Part shown: one piece after another, positions 21,650 to 33,800 of the stretch
Position numbering within the stretch: the stretch's first letter is position 1
How the letters are laid out: each line of letters starts with the position of its first letter
NCBI RefSeq assembly: GCF_047663525.1
Contig: NC_092606.1
Location: 6,322,501 to 6,386,500, forward strand
Direction of reading: 5' to 3'
Source: Anas platyrhynchos
Taxonomy: Eukaryota > Chordata > Aves > Anseriformes > Anatidae
DNA length: 64,000 nucleotides
Notes under the pieces: generated by a model
The model's input: the letters and a program-made list of their open reading frames with translations, nothing else
The model's database searches: none
What the model was told of the DNA's origin: nothing
Program-made: the position numbers and the translations under genes

Positions 21650-22195
21650 CCTGGCTCACGAGGATGTAGGGCACGTCGGGGAGTCACGACGGGTTAATGG
21701 AAACCTGGGCCCCATCCAAGAGGAGCAGATCGGTGCCTTCTCAGTGCTTTGCCTCTTCTCAGGAGCTGATGTGGCTGGGGATGGGGCTCAGGGGCTCATT
21801 GCAGGGCAGATCACCACGCTGCCTCGCTAAACCCGGCAGGTGCTGGGGCTCGTGCCTCTGGCAGCGGGCACTGCATGGGCACCACCTGGAAATAAAACAG
21901 CCAAAAGCACCGCGGGGCTGGCCACGAGCTGTCCTGGCAGTCCGGGAGAAGGTGATGTTTGTGTAACAGAGCAGGGAAAGTGGTGTGGGCAGGAACCAGA
22001 TCAAACAAGGGGTGAGCGGGAGCAGAAGAAGGGGCAGGTCTGGCTGGGGTTACAGCACAGTGCGGGGCACAAAGGGGCACACGCTCCTCTGCATCCAGCT
22101 CCCCCCCAGCAGTTCCGTGCCCTCAGGGGTCTGGGGAAAGCTGAGAGCTGCCAAGTCCTGCCAGGGCTGAAGCCACCTCTGGCCCACACCTGGGA
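21650..22195. other. Unique GC-rich DNA, no gene recognised
   Basis: Frames of 60-128 codons overlap on both strands with no recognisable content. No repeats were found. Confidence 0.5.
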
Positions 22196-22199
22196 ACTT

Positions 22200-23060
22200 T
22201 CACGCCGAAAATTAGATATGAGGTAGCTTCGGGGTTAAGCGCTAATTAAGAGGGGTTTAAAGGCTTTACACTTTTAACCTTGCCATCCGCAGTGGAAACC
22301 AAGTGCCTCCCTCTCCAACAGATCTAATTCACAGTCTCCTGTGTGGCAGCTCTCCATCTATTACACAGACAATACTTCACAGGCGTGGGAAGAGGGCAGA
22401 TGGGCTGAAGTAGCTGGGAGGCTCAGATGCAAATTTTGCAAGCCCGGTAATTATTTCATGGGGCTGAAGACTTCCACATTCCTGTCTTGATCATGAGAGA
22501 TCAAGATGGGAAGGAAGGAAGGCTCCAAGATTCAAATGAAAAGTTCCATCAGCACAGGAAAAAAATGAAGCCAAATGATCGTCATCTTGATGGTAAATCT
22601 AATTAGGCTTGTTGCTGCTAGTTTCCTTTTATTTCCTCCAGCACTTTTTCAGGCAGAAGGACAGATGTCAAGACCAGCCTCTTAAATATCATTACCAAAG
22701 CAAGCATGGATATCGGGGAGCAAAAACTGTTTATGTTCTTGCTATTTAATGGCATAAAACAATACTCTTTACAGCAACTATTAGCTGCCTAATGGCATCC
22801 CATCATTTCTCATATCAGTTAAGTGACAGATGGAGCTGACGGCATAATTAAGCCACTAAGAGTCTCATAAATTACAGAAGTACCACTGAAGCACCAACCA
22901 CACCGAAGGAACCATTGCAAATATGATGTATGAGGAGCGCGAGCGAGCAGTCTTCATTAAGAGACTGAAACAAAGCCATTACGGGGCTTGGTGGCGCTGT
23001 GAGGGACCCCTAAAGTCAGTCACACTGCACTGCTAACGAGGCTCGTTGGGCCCAGCTCCT
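22200..23060. promoter_or_regulatory. Strongest candidate conserved non-coding element
   Basis: About 860 bp of AT-rich, repeat-free sequence lies in GC-rich surroundings, without any open frame of note. Motifs include GCGCTAATTAAGAG near 22239, a perfect octamer ATGCAAAT at 22427-22434, a hairpin TCTTGATC-6-GATCAAGA at 22485-22506, and CTAATTAGGC near 22599. GCTATTTAATGGC occurs near 22741, GCATAATTAAGCC near 22842, and CATAAATTACAG near 22866. Near 22911 there is CCATTGCAAATATG, a SOX/POU-like pair. The sequence keeps CpGs such as GAGCGCGAGCGAGC near 22936. The length and motif load suggest an ultraconserved-type enhancer. Unconfirmed. Confidence 0.45.
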
Positions 23061-23064
23061 GCTA

Positions 23065-24095
23065 ACGACCGAGCGAGGGAGGCAGCGGCCTCGTCTCGTC
23101 GAGGATCGCATCTGCAGGGCCTCCGCTGGCTGCAGCTTCCCTTCCTTGGTGCTGGAGATGAAGGGATTTCAACAGGGAAAATGTGCACCTGGAGCAGTAC
23201 CTGCAGACGGGGTTGGCTGTAGCAGAGGGTGGTAAAAACGAGTCTCCTCTCCAGAACCTTCCCATCAAAACCAGGGGGCAGCTCGGTGTCTCCCGCTCAG
23301 ATTTAGGAAACGGCCAAGTGCTGCGGGTTGCAGGTCCTGCAGTGCTCCATGGAAGCAGCTTTTGCACCCGTCGCTTTTGTGTTTCTTGACTCGCAGTAAA
23401 TAATGAACCCTTTGTATCGCTAGCTGAACAGATTTGGTGGGAGTGGAGCAATTTTTGACAGCAGTAAAATTTCTAGTTCATTACGAACCTAAGTAAAGTT
23501 GTTCTCCTCAATCTTTTCTTTTCACTTCATTCCGGTATATAATAGGAAAATGAAATATTGAACAAAATTATATTGGATACTTTTGACAGAATTTTTTTTT
23601 TTTGCTGTTTCGGAGATGTGAGAAAATTTGAAATAACTTTTCATCCATCCCCCAGAAAAAAAAACAACATCAAGTTTTGTGCTACTGGGAGGCAGTGTAC
23701 TGAGGAGCAGAGGCCGGTCTTTTGCCTCTGCTTGGGCCCGCGGTGTTGAAGTGGAGGAGATGAGGAGCAAGGGAACCGTGGGAGTCCTGCAGCTGAATTT
23801 CCTCTAATTCCCAAAAGCACCACACTAAGAAGTTAAGGCCTTGGGGAAGGGGGAAGCTCAGACAGTGATGTGTTGGATTTTAAATCCACTTGGATCATCT
23901 TTTGGATGCCGTGGGCCCATGAGAAGTGAACATCTCCCTCTGGGTGTACAGCAAATGGACTCCTCTCCTTCCCAGCTTCTCAGGTGGTTCCCTAGCGCCT
24001 GGGAGAACACCCCACAAAGGAGAAGTCACAAAGAGTTTTTTCTGTTCCAGTCCAACGCTATGTCCTGCAATGACACAGCAGATCGTTTTATCCGA
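23065..24095. other. Unique DNA with an AT-rich middle, no gene
   Basis: GC-rich to 23390, then AT-rich 23395-23680 with a T-run at 23591-23602 and an A-run at 23656-23663. The AT-rich part has few TAAT cores and is not called as an element. No repeat family or coding region was recognised. Confidence 0.45.
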
Positions 24096-24099
24096 GCGT

Positions 24100-24380
24100 T
24101 ATCCCTTGGAATTTAAACAAATTTAATTTGCAAGAGCAAGGATAAGGGAGGAGAACGATGCATGGAGATATTATTTCATCAGAAGAAAAATCACAGCGAG
24201 AAATCTGTAGCGCAGACAAATAGAAGCACATTAAGGCTGACAGTGAATGATGTGAATTTACCAGGGAATTGTATAGAGAGGGTAAGGGAAGTGGCAGAAT
24301 TTACATTTGGTGCCTGTGTTTATTGCTTACATCTGAGCATTATAAATAATAAACTGGGCTCGTACTGCCTGTGCTCTCAA
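24100..24380. promoter_or_regulatory. Candidate conserved non-coding block
   Basis: AT-rich sequence has AAATTTAATTTGC near 24118, ATGCATGGAGATATTATTTC near 24159, AATGATGTGAATTTACC near 24246, GTTTATTGCTTAC near 24319 and a run of ATTATAAATAATAAAC near 24339. No transposon features or coding potential beyond a chance 166-codon frame were seen. Confidence 0.3.
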
Positions 24381-24384
24381 GTTG

Positions 24385-26455
24385 TATTTTTCCCCTTCCT
24401 CCCCCTCTTCAGATCCTGTGGATTTTGTGCCATGAACAAAGGACCTTGGAGAAGGAGCCGAAGGAAAGGATTTGCTGGGGAGGAGAGGACAGGTGGGGGT
24501 AAGGGAAAGGAGAGTCACGGAACAGCTGGCAGAGAAGAAACCCCACATTTTTCCACCCCAGAAATTGCCACAAGTACAGAATTATCGAGCGGTGCCACTC
24601 TGAGACCTGGTTTTCAGGAAAAAGGCTCTGAAAACCCCGTCCTTGTAAAGCTTCCTGGATAAGGCCTAGGGAACGGCTGTTTCTTTTCTACCTCTGGCTC
24701 CTCCAGGCGCTGGACTCAGCCCAAACCTGCTGCTGCTGCACTTCAATCCCCTCCTCTGGGCTCTGCTTTTCCAACCTCGCCCCTCCTTTGGCTCTGCCAT
24801 GGCCCCAGCTCTGCCCTTTCATCTCTCCCACTCGGCCCCATGACCTCTGCTTCACACCCCTGCCCATCGCAGGGCGCCGCAAGCGAGCCCTCTGCAGAGC
24901 TCCTGCGGCAGCTAACGGCAAGTTATTTTCCTTCTTCCCCGTGGCAAGAAAGAAAGAGGAAATTTGATACCAATTTATTCCCAGTTATTGTTTGCGCCTC
25001 TAACAGCAGCTCATTGGGGAAGTTTAATCACTAGGTAGCTCGTTCTGCTTCCTCACCGAGCATCCTTTGTGCTGCGAGACACGTCGAGCATTGTGTTCAG
25101 GCCCTAACACGGGTTTCATGGCGTGAGCTTGAAAAATCATTTTCCCGGCCACTTTTGTTCTTGACTCTTTAAGGCATTTTGTTCTTTGTGAATACCTGGC
25201 TCTCCTCCTTCCCAACTCTGCTTTTTGTGATCTGCTGTGACCCTGCATGGTCCAGGCTGAAGTCCCGTGAAGTCAGCTTTCAGAGGCAGCAGATTTTGGG
25301 CCACCTCCCGGAGAATCTGTCCACACGCTCCTGGCTACACTAAACACCTTCCAGTCCAGAAGGAGTTAAAATAAGAAACGAAAGAAGACAAAATCAGACA
25401 CAGCTATGCCTTGATATGTAATAATTAGCCCCTCGGGGAGAAACTACTCCAAAACTAGCGAAGACAACTCTTGCATGAGTTGCTGCACAGGTGATTCGTG
25501 CAGGGACAGGAATGCTGGCATACCCAAAAAGCGTCCTGGAAGGCAGGCAGCCCACGAGCAGCAGATCTTGGGATCTCTGGGAGTTCAGGATTCATTGCAT
25601 GAGGACACACATCTCTTGGGAAGCCCCAGAAGGCAGCCCTGCCTCTGGGGCAGGTGTACAGGATGGTCCAGATTTCAGTGCTGGGCTTTGTGCACGGCCT
25701 CCATGGGTGTAACGATCTGTTTGTTTGGGCTCTCTGTACCCAGCTATGTGCACTGGATTTTGGTGATACTCCCAAGGTCTTGGAAATCATTTCATTAATT
25801 ATTTGTACCATTTCATCCACATTCGTTTCAGCAGCCTTGGCTATGAAAATAGCCTTCACGCACTGAGATGGGGACAAAGCTGCCCCGTGTGAGGTGTCTT
25901 TCATCAGAAAACTTCCTTCTATTTTATCTTCCTTTTGCTTCCGATGATGCTGAGATGCAACAAGGCTCCCTTCAGGTAAGGAACAGGGGAAGCTGTTAAG
26001 GATGAAACTGTCCAAGGACCAGGGGTGAGAACAAGCTGGCCCAACTCATTCGGGTGCCCTTTCAATCCACCCAGAAGAGCTTATGACACCGAAGCCAGGG
26101 ATGCGTTAAGCTTCCTTTCTCCCAGCAAGACTAGCAGTGGCTTCTGCCCTGCTCCTGTGGGCCTGGCCACATCTCTCCCTTCTCTCCCTTGGGGCCGAGG
26201 GCCCCTGGGCCAGTGCTTTGTGCCCCTGGAGGTGGGTGACGTTGGGATGTAGGCTGGGTGAAAAAAATCAAATTTATCTGCATTGGCAATATTCAGCTGA
26301 AAAAGCTGAAGTGAAAAGCAATATTCCCCCTGCCACACACGCATAAACCAAGACTGAAATATTTTCATGTGAGTTGTGCCAGGGACCGCTCTCATTCTCA
26401 GAACACCAGGTTCATTCCCGTTCCACAAGGACTCCCATTACACACAGCCATACTC
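24385..26455. other. Unique non-coding DNA, no gene recognised
   Basis: Frames of up to 186 codons (minus strand, 25455-26015) overlap frames on the other strand, and none shows a family signature. A purine-rich patch is at 24440-24520 and a pyrimidine-rich patch at 24680-24850. No repeats were identified. Confidence 0.5.
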
Positions 26456-26459
26456 GAAA

Positions 26460-26750
26460 GGGTATAACCCTCCCACTTTTCATTTGGGGTTGAACAAAGC
26501 CTTTTACTTAGTCCCAAATGAAATCAGTGCTGATTTCTCCACGCACTAAAAATTCAAAACTACAAAAGAAAACTACCCGCTCCGACTTCATTGTGAAATG
26601 AATTCATTTCCCAGCCTGTTTGGGAACGGCAGGTGTTAGAGCCAGATTGCAATGCAGGTAGCAAATGAGCTCATCAAACTTTAGTTAGCAAGATTTCTAC
26701 TCTGGACTAAATGAACCCGGTCTCGACTCTCTCTGTAGTCAGCTGAGAGC
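26460..26750. promoter_or_regulatory. Candidate conserved island with 16-bp palindrome
   Basis: AT-rich sequence contains a perfect palindrome GAAATGAATTCATTTC at 26595-26610, GCAAATGAGCTCATC near 26659 and CTTTAGTTAGC near 26678. There is no repeat family. The palindrome could be a dimeric factor site or chance; about one 16-bp perfect palindrome is expected per 64 kb of random DNA. Confidence 0.25.
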
Positions 26751-26754
26751 AGGG

Positions 26755-29360
26755 ACAACGCCGCAAACAACAGCTCCGTGCAGGGAGCTGCGGCTGCAAG
26801 GCTGGAGCATGGCACCCTGGTTGCACCAGGGATTGCTGGTGGCAGGAGATACTTCCCCTAAAAGAGGTTTGGAGGAGGAGGCAGAGCCCAGGGCACAGGA
26901 ATGATAAATCCCCTCAGGCTTCAGCTTAAATCCTTGACTCGTTAATGAGAAATGCAACTGGCACTACTTAACTGCACCGCTCCTCTTTATTAGCAGCCCC
27001 AGCCTCCTGCAAGCAGAGAGGAGGAATAAACAAAAGCACTGCTCACAGCTACGCCCGACTGACCTTGGGAAGTCAACCTGACCTCAGCTTGTCTGTCTAA
27101 TGAGTCAACAACATAATTATGGCTCAGGAAGAGGCTGGTAAGTGCCGGGTATGCAAAGTGTCCCCAGCTGGTGGACGGCCTCTGCCACCGGAGGCGTTGC
27201 TCTTGCGCTGGAGGCTGAGGGCTGCGCGCAGGAGGGAAGGGCGAGAAGAAAAAAGGTTGAATTTGGGCTGCCTCTGCCTCAGGAACCACGCTGTGCTGGG
27301 AGGTCCACTGGGACATGGACTGACTTTGTGCCCAAGGATCGTCATTTAAGGACAAATCCACCTCTCCACATAAAACCCATGCATCTGGGCTCCTTCTGCA
27401 GCTTAAGGGAAGATGCTCGCTGCAGTGGATTTTTGCTGTACGTGGAGAGGGGTCACAACCTCTGGGGAAGGTGCTCCTGCCTCTTGCTGTCCCTAGAGGA
27501 AGCCCAGAGGACTGCCTAGGATTTAAGGCTTGAAGAAAAGGCACATCCAGCTAAGCCTTTCCATACAGCAGCCTCAGACGGAAAATCTCTTAAGAACAGA
27601 TCTCTTCGTGTCCCACAGCCCCTGCTCTCCGCCTCGCCCCGCTGTATTCTGAGGCACTGGGGTCAACGCACAGAAATCCTGCTGCAGGGAGAGGCAAAAC
27701 AACTGAAATACAGACTGAAGCAGCAAGGAGGTTTCCTTGTGCCTTTGTTTCCTTGTGTCTTTGTTCTTGCTGATGGAAGGACTCCGGAATTTGCCCACGA
27801 TACGATTTATTTGCCTTTTTAAGAAGACACGCTTTCTTCCTCCTCCCTTAATCTCTCCTTCCCTGAGATAACATTGACACCAATATCCATAAAGGGAAAT
27901 ATTAAAACAACCCCTTCCATTACATCCTAATTTAACTACTTCCCCGTGTTGCATGGCACACCTGGTTGTCTTTGTCTGTTTGTAATGTGCTCCTTCATTC
28001 CTTTCTTGAGAGCCCCTCCATTCCATCAAATTCCTCCTCCTTGCACACTAAGCTGCAGATTACTTTTTCATAAGATGCAATTTCACCTAGATCTCATTAC
28101 TTACTCTCTTAATGTATTTTCTGTATTTGTTTCATCTACAATTTCTCTTGTGCTCTGTTCTGCTGATAAAACAGGCAGTTGAGGTGCTGTGGAAAGCAAC
28201 TTGCTGGAGTGCATTAACTAAAATTCTCCGTGTTCCTGATTCGGTGTGCGTTCTCTGGGCCTCCAGCCTGCCAGACAGAATTAGAGCTACGATCTGCACG
28301 GCGCAGAAAGGACCCTGGAATGCAGCCCGCTTGATTTATTAGCATCTATCTGATAGTGGCATTTAAGCTAACCGGGAACCAGGAGCAAGAGGAAGGTGGG
28401 CAGGGAGATTCACTGGGAATGCTGGATTTTCAAGCCAGCCTCAAGATGCTGAAGTTCCATGAGGATGCCGTAGTGCTCCATGAGAGGTAGACTGTGGATG
28501 CCCTCTCCTGTAATATCCTGTGATATCCCCTGACCCTCGGTAGCCGGGATTTGCATAGAAATGGTAACTGCAATGCAGCATGGAAGGTGGGAGTCTACTT
28601 GGAGCCACTGGCCCAAAAAGGACACGAGGAACGAGCTGCCTCCAGACTGCAGATCTTGTCTGGCACCGTGTCAGCCTACCTAGATGGAAACCGCTCCATT
28701 TTGCCTGAATTACAGCTGTTGTGGGCTGGCCATCTCCCGCTTTTCAAGTGTTTTGGGATAAAACCGAAGGCAACTTTTCTGGGAAGAGATGACAAAGTTA
28801 AGGAAAATAGCTAGTATCTGAGAAAAGAAGTCACCAGAGATTCAGAGGAGCCATCCTCATCACTCTGACACTGCACACAAGCACTGGCCAGAGTTACAGC
28901 TGTGGACCACGTCTGCCATGCAGCTCCCATACACCAAAGCCCATCTCTATTACATCGGTGCTGCTGAAGGACCTGCTTTCCTTCTGGACTGCATTTTTAC
29001 AGAGATCGAGGACTAAATACTCAGCCTGGGGGCCTGCCCTTGGGACAACGCTGCTGGCCTTCAGCTGACAGGTTCACCTTGACCATCACCAAGTTAATCA
29101 AACATCTTCCGGATGGATTTGGATTTTTTAAACCTTGTTGGGCTCGTTTGGAGTCGCCGTCACGCTCCTGTGCCCAGAGCACGTTTAAGCCCAGTGCTGG
29201 TTTGCCCCCTTCCCTTCGCCCCCAGCTGCAGGCAGGCAGGGCACGGCGCCTCCGTGGTGAGATGTCTGCCAGGGGAACGCCAAGAACAGGCTGTTCTCAG
29301 AAAAGAGGTATTTGCCGTAAGAGGCTTAAAGTGCAAGTTTGGGGTCTGGCCTGAACTCAA
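26755..29360. other. Unique non-coding DNA, no gene recognised
   Basis: The largest frames (184 codons minus at 26990-27544; 151 codons minus at 27574-28029) have no recognisable domains. An AT-richer patch at 27880-28150 has a few ATTA cores but is pyrimidine-rich and not called. No transposon was recognised. Confidence 0.5.
27732..27763. repeat. 16-bp tandem duplication
   Basis: TTTCCTTGTGCCTTTG (27732-27747) is repeated directly as TTTCCTTGTGTCTTTG (27748-27763) with one mismatch. Confidence 0.85.
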
Positions 29361-29363
29361 GCC

Positions 29364-29383
29364 AAAAAAAAAAAAAAAAAAAA
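29364..29383. repeat. A(20) mononucleotide run
   Basis: A pure run of 20 A is the longest homopolymer in the window. It could be the tail of a plus-strand retroposed sequence, but the upstream 300 bp match nothing I recognise and no flanking target-site duplication was seen. Confidence 0.9.
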
Positions 29384-29394
29384 GCCACACCAAA

Positions 29395-30060
29395 ACCCCC
29401 TGTAATTACAGGCAATATTTTCACTCCGCGGAAGATTAACAGGCCAGGAGGAGAATTTAAGTCTCCTTCTTTCCTGAATTCCAATTTAATAGCAAATAAT
29501 CCTGCCCCCGAATGCAAAGGAAATATATTACCCTGGAGAATTGTGGTGAAGTTCAAAGGAGGTCAGACAACAAAAAGGTCAAAAATTAAGCAGATGGCAT
29601 TTTGTGATGGGGTATAGAAAATAAAAAGTGATCTGTTCTTCTTTTTCCGTACCTACACTCCTCCCCTACCACCAAATTCTGTACATATCCCCCCTCTTGT
29701 TTATTCTGCAGCTAAAATAAGAGTCTGAAGTCGCTAACACTCCCTGTTCTTCAGTGATGTTCAGGCAAGCACACCACTTTTAATGTGTCTGGAGGGAGGA
29801 ATTTATTAAAGAGGCACTGCATTAAAAATATGCAAATGTTCCCGGTAACTACATGGGCCCATGAGGAAGCCAGATGAAATGTCATCCCTCCCTTCTCCCC
29901 TCCCTGTTTTTATGCACTAAGATGGTTTATGGCTCCTCCTGTTTTACACTGTAACTGGGAGCATGGCAGATATTTAATCTGTTTGGAAATAATTGCAGCA
30001 ATAATGATTATTTTATTGGGTTTAACTACGTTCTAAAAAAAGGCGATGCTGCAGCAATGA
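29395..30060. promoter_or_regulatory. Candidate conserved non-coding block
   Basis: AT-rich stretch in two parts. The first (29395-29620) has TGTAATTACAGGC near 29400, AAGATTAACAGGCC near 29433 and CCAATTTAATAGC near 29480. The second (29780-30060) has GGAATTTATTAAAG near 29798, a perfect octamer ATGCAAAT at 29830-29837, GATATTTAATCTG near 29970 and AATAATTGCAGCAATAATG near 29989. No repeat or coding explanation was found for either part. Confidence 0.36.
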
Positions 30061-30064
30061 CTCG

Positions 30065-31870
30065 CCCAGGAAGGAAGAAGGAGAAATGATGCTCAGAGTG
30101 TGTGTGCGTGGTTTTATAGCCACCAACGTGCATCTGGGCAGGCTTCGGGATGCCCGTGTGGATGCTGTGATCTTGGGGCCACCAGGCAATGCGGATGGGC
30201 CCGAACTGCACCTACCCCACAGCTGAGGAAGGCTGCCTTAAAAATAAGGTTCCTTCTAAGGCCAGAAGTCCTGCAAAGCAGGAGCCACTCTCTGCTTCGG
30301 TTCAGTCCTTTAGAGCTGAAGAAAGCATCTCGACTGCATCACAAGACTGGCAGCGTGTCCCTTCCCAGCTCCTGCCTGGACTCCCTGGGGTGCTACACAG
30401 GCTGAGGGCAGCTCCTTGAGGCCATCGGAGCTGGGAGAGCTGCGAGGGATGCTCTCGGCTCCTGTTTGTTTCTAGCACTCCATCCCCAGCCTCGTCTCCC
30501 AGGAAGGAAGTTCTCTGCAGGCCCGGTTTGCAGCAGGTTGCTGCACATCGTACACAACAGGAGCCAAGCTGCCTCTGACCTCTAACCAGGGCTGCATTTC
30601 TAAAATTAATTGCTCATCCTGAGTTTTGCACAAAATTCTCCCTGTCAGAGTGCAGCGGGACGGCGGGGCTGGGGGGCAAGCAGAGGAAACACCATTCCTT
30701 TTCCGTTGCTGCAGATTTCCACTTTGAAGCTGCTGTGTTACACAGCCTCCAGGCAGCTAAAACCACAGCGAGATGGACTCTGCGGTCTTAATCCCAGAGA
30801 AAACACATCTCTCAAGTTCTTTTTATATCTTCCCAACCTTCCCAAATCCCTGCCTAATACCAAGCTGCAGAGAGCTTTCTGTTTCACGTTTCCCCTGCTT
30901 TCCCCATCCTCCCCGTTACCCCCTCCCTTTCGGCTGCCGCAGCGGAGCTGGGCTGTCGGAGGAGGCGAACGCCAGCACAGCCCCACGAGGTCTCGGCGAT
31001 GATGGCATGAAGGAAGGGCAGGCGTTTCTGCACGTTTGTACCCTGCTGTGTTTGGTGGGACCTGTTCCGGGCGAGGAGAGATTGCAGAGACTGCTCATGG
31101 TGCGCAAGGAAAGGTTTTTGCTAGGGTCACAGCGAGAAGCTGCAGTGGAACTCGAGTTGAGACCACCACCCCTCACAGCTCCTGAGACCTCGTCGGAGGC
31201 AGTGAGCTGTTCTCCTTCATCCCCTGGCTTGCTTATAATGAGCAGCACGTCTTAATTAGAGGAGGATTTCAAGATACCTGGTACCCTTTACTGTCCTCTC
31301 CCCTCTCCAGGAGCACAGCTCAGCCAGAGCGACCTGGGATTAGCCCAGCAGGCAAGAAACCAGGATGCTTTCTGAAGCCTTCTGCATGACAGCCAGCTGC
31401 TGTGAAACACGGCCTCCCTCCTCTCCCCACCACTGCCAGTCCTTGCCACAGTGTGCTGCCACAGGCTACCAGGGGAAACAATGGGATGGACAAAATCAGG
31501 GCGCGTTTTGGATGGGTGAGATGAGTAGGATCCCACAGGGATGGGGAAAGCATCCAGGGATCCTGAACTTGATACCCAGCAGGACTCCTGGAAGAGGAGG
31601 CGAAGCTTTCCATCATGCAGCCCCGCTGCCAACCCCACCTGGGACCTCGAGGCTTTCAGGACAAGCAGGGAGTGACAGGGACGCCCGACTCTCAGGGTGC
31701 CTCGTGCATGAGCCTCCCCTAGCTTCGGGACAGCTTTCTCAACACAGCAGCTCTGTTTTCCCTACCAGAAAAAACTTTCCATTTTCAATAGTTCATCCAG
31801 CCCTGGGTCGTGAAAGTGTCCTAAGCACCAAGTTCTGCCTCTCCCCGAGGTTTAATGGATAGCTGCAATA
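30065..31870. other. Unique non-coding DNA, no gene recognised
   Basis: Frames to 165 codons (plus, 31365-31862) have no domain, and opposite-strand frames overlap them. No repeats were recognised. Confidence 0.5.
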
Positions 31871-31874
31871 TGTG

Positions 31875-32065
31875 AAACCCCAATCACTTCTGCAGCATCT
31901 ATTTATCTCTCCCTGCCTGCAGTTGTTAAAGCTCCATAAATACGTTTTGTGTCAGCAACTGGTGCTTAATTATTATATAATAACTGTCTTAATAAATAGA
32001 AATGAGAGTCTTTATTTGAGGCACTTCATTTAACAGATGAGACACCATCTTCCCTCCCATAAATC
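31875..32065. promoter_or_regulatory. Small candidate conserved island
   Basis: AT-rich sequence has CATCTATTTATCTC near 31896, CCATAAATACG near 31933, GCTTAATTATTATATAATAAC near 31963 (read in two parts) and CTTAATAAATAG near 31988. The TTATTATATAATAA centre is self-complementary. It is short and could be neutral. Confidence 0.25.
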
Positions 32066-32069
32066 CCGG

Positions 32070-33425
32070 AGCAGATCGAAGTGTCAGAAGGTCCTGAAGC
32101 TGCGACGTGGCGTAAGGCTGCCACCCTTGTTTAGAGGACAGAGCAGGTCTCTGCCACGTCCTACCAGAGCAGCACAACTCCCTCTTGTTTGAGTTTATGA
32201 CACCGTTTGGAGCCTATCAGGCTGGAACAGTTTGTCCGATTAAAATTCACACAGCCTAGATGTGAAACTGTGCAATTATCAACCTGGTGCAAAAAAGAGC
32301 TGGAGAGCAAAAGCGACCAGATGATCCAATCCCAACAGCCCCTTCCCGAGAGGAGGACCCCTCCCCAAACCCAGGCAGCGGTTTGACACGAGGTCTATGA
32401 ACAAGACGTGAAAGGTTTGCCATGACCACCATGAACACTCATCCAGGCTCCACCAACACGCATTAACCGGAGTTTGTTGCTTGATGTCATCTCCTTTCAT
32501 CTCAATTAACTTCTCATCTTTTTTCTCCCTCCTGACACTCAATTAAAAGTGTGACCAAAAGTTAATTACTCTAATTCGATTTAGCTGCAATTCCTGTGGG
32601 GGAATTGCAAAGAGAGCGTGGGTGAGGGGCTGGAGAAGGCAGCAAAGCCACGGTGGCTTTTTCCTGAAGAAGCAGTGGGGTTTGTGGAGCTCTGCTTACC
32701 CAAAGATGCCCAGCAGGGCTTGCTCGTGATGGGAAACAGCGGCGTGCAGAGCCTGGGGAGCAGGACTTGGTCGTGGGGAAAAGCAGGATCCTAACAGTGA
32801 TCCCGCAGGAGAAGCAGTAAGGGCTATCTAGGAACAAGAGCTGAAGAGCAGGACGATGCTGGCTGGCTGGACAGACAGACACGGGCAGGTATGGGCTGAG
32901 AGAGGGCTGTGCGTGGGGATGGACGGACAGAGGAGCAGACAGAGAAATCAGACTAAGGTGAAGAACAAGCCTGACTTCCCTGGCAAGCTGTCCAAATGGC
33001 TTCTGCTAATTAACTTCCTTCTCACAACACCCTGGCAGGGTTGCAGACTAATTAGAAACCCCTCTCCGATGCCGGGAAGCTATCCTGACTTGGCCACTCA
33101 CGGCCGCAGCCCTCAGATTGGGGCCATATGGCAGCCGAATGTGCCAGACGAAGCAGCACGGCTCGTCGGGAAATGTGGGCAGCTGGGAATGAGCAGCCCG
33201 GCTCGGTCGCGAGCCCTCTCCAGTCTGCTTCCCTCGCTGCCTGCAAACAAAAGGGCCTTGAGTGCAAATCACAGGCACTTCTCGGCAGCCAAGCTGGGCC
33301 AGCTGAAGTCAGAGGTGGAAATCAGGACACCAGGCTCCCATCCCCGTTAAAGTCACTCTTCACTCCCTTTCAGTCTTCAAAACAAATAGAAAAAATGTGT
33401 CATCGGCAAGCTCAGCTACCTGTCT
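32070..33425. other. Unique non-coding DNA, no gene recognised
   Basis: Includes a small AT-rich patch at 32500-32600 (CTCAATTAAAAGTG, AAGTTAATTACTC, CTAATTCG) and a (CTGG/ACAG) microrepeat at 32861-32880. Frames to 164 codons are featureless. Confidence 0.45.
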
Positions 33426-33429
33426 AGTC

Positions 33430-33800
33430 AGCCCTGGCCACAGCCATTAGTAAATAGAGTGAGCAATATTCCCATCTGAGGCTGACCTGCCAGAACCCCT
33501 CGACAATCACAATTTCCCCTGCTGAGAATTGCCCATTTCTTCCTATTCTCTCCGACCGCATTAATCTATCAGAGGGATTTTAACTCGCACCCCCTGGTCA
33601 ACACCGTGCCTTGATAGCATTCTGTCAAGGTCTTTATCAAAAAAAGGCTTTTGAAATTCAAAAGGAGGAGTGTGTGTATATATACTCTCTCATTCCCTTT
33701 TATCCACTGGTCTCTTAACTCATCCTAAGGATTTAAGTGGGTCGGAGAAACACAATTTTCTACAGCAGAAACCATGCTGACTGTCCCTTATCCTATAGAA
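33430..33800. promoter_or_regulatory. Candidate conserved non-coding block with short hairpins
   Basis: Sequence features are CATTAGTAAATAG near 33446, GACCGCATTAATCTATC near 33555, and a near-perfect inverted repeat CCTTGATAG / CTGTCAAGG at 33609-33630. A 17-bp palindrome CTTTTGAA-A-TTCAAAAG follows at 33648-33664, then GTATATATAC at 33676-33685. TTTATC and TTGATAG are GATA-like. There is no transposon signature. Hairpins of this size are not microRNA precursors. Confidence 0.33.

Noticed and set aside
29080-29383. Processed retrogene ending in A(20)
   Set aside because: The upstream 300 bp has no recognisable coding or RNA sequence, and no target-site duplication was seen.
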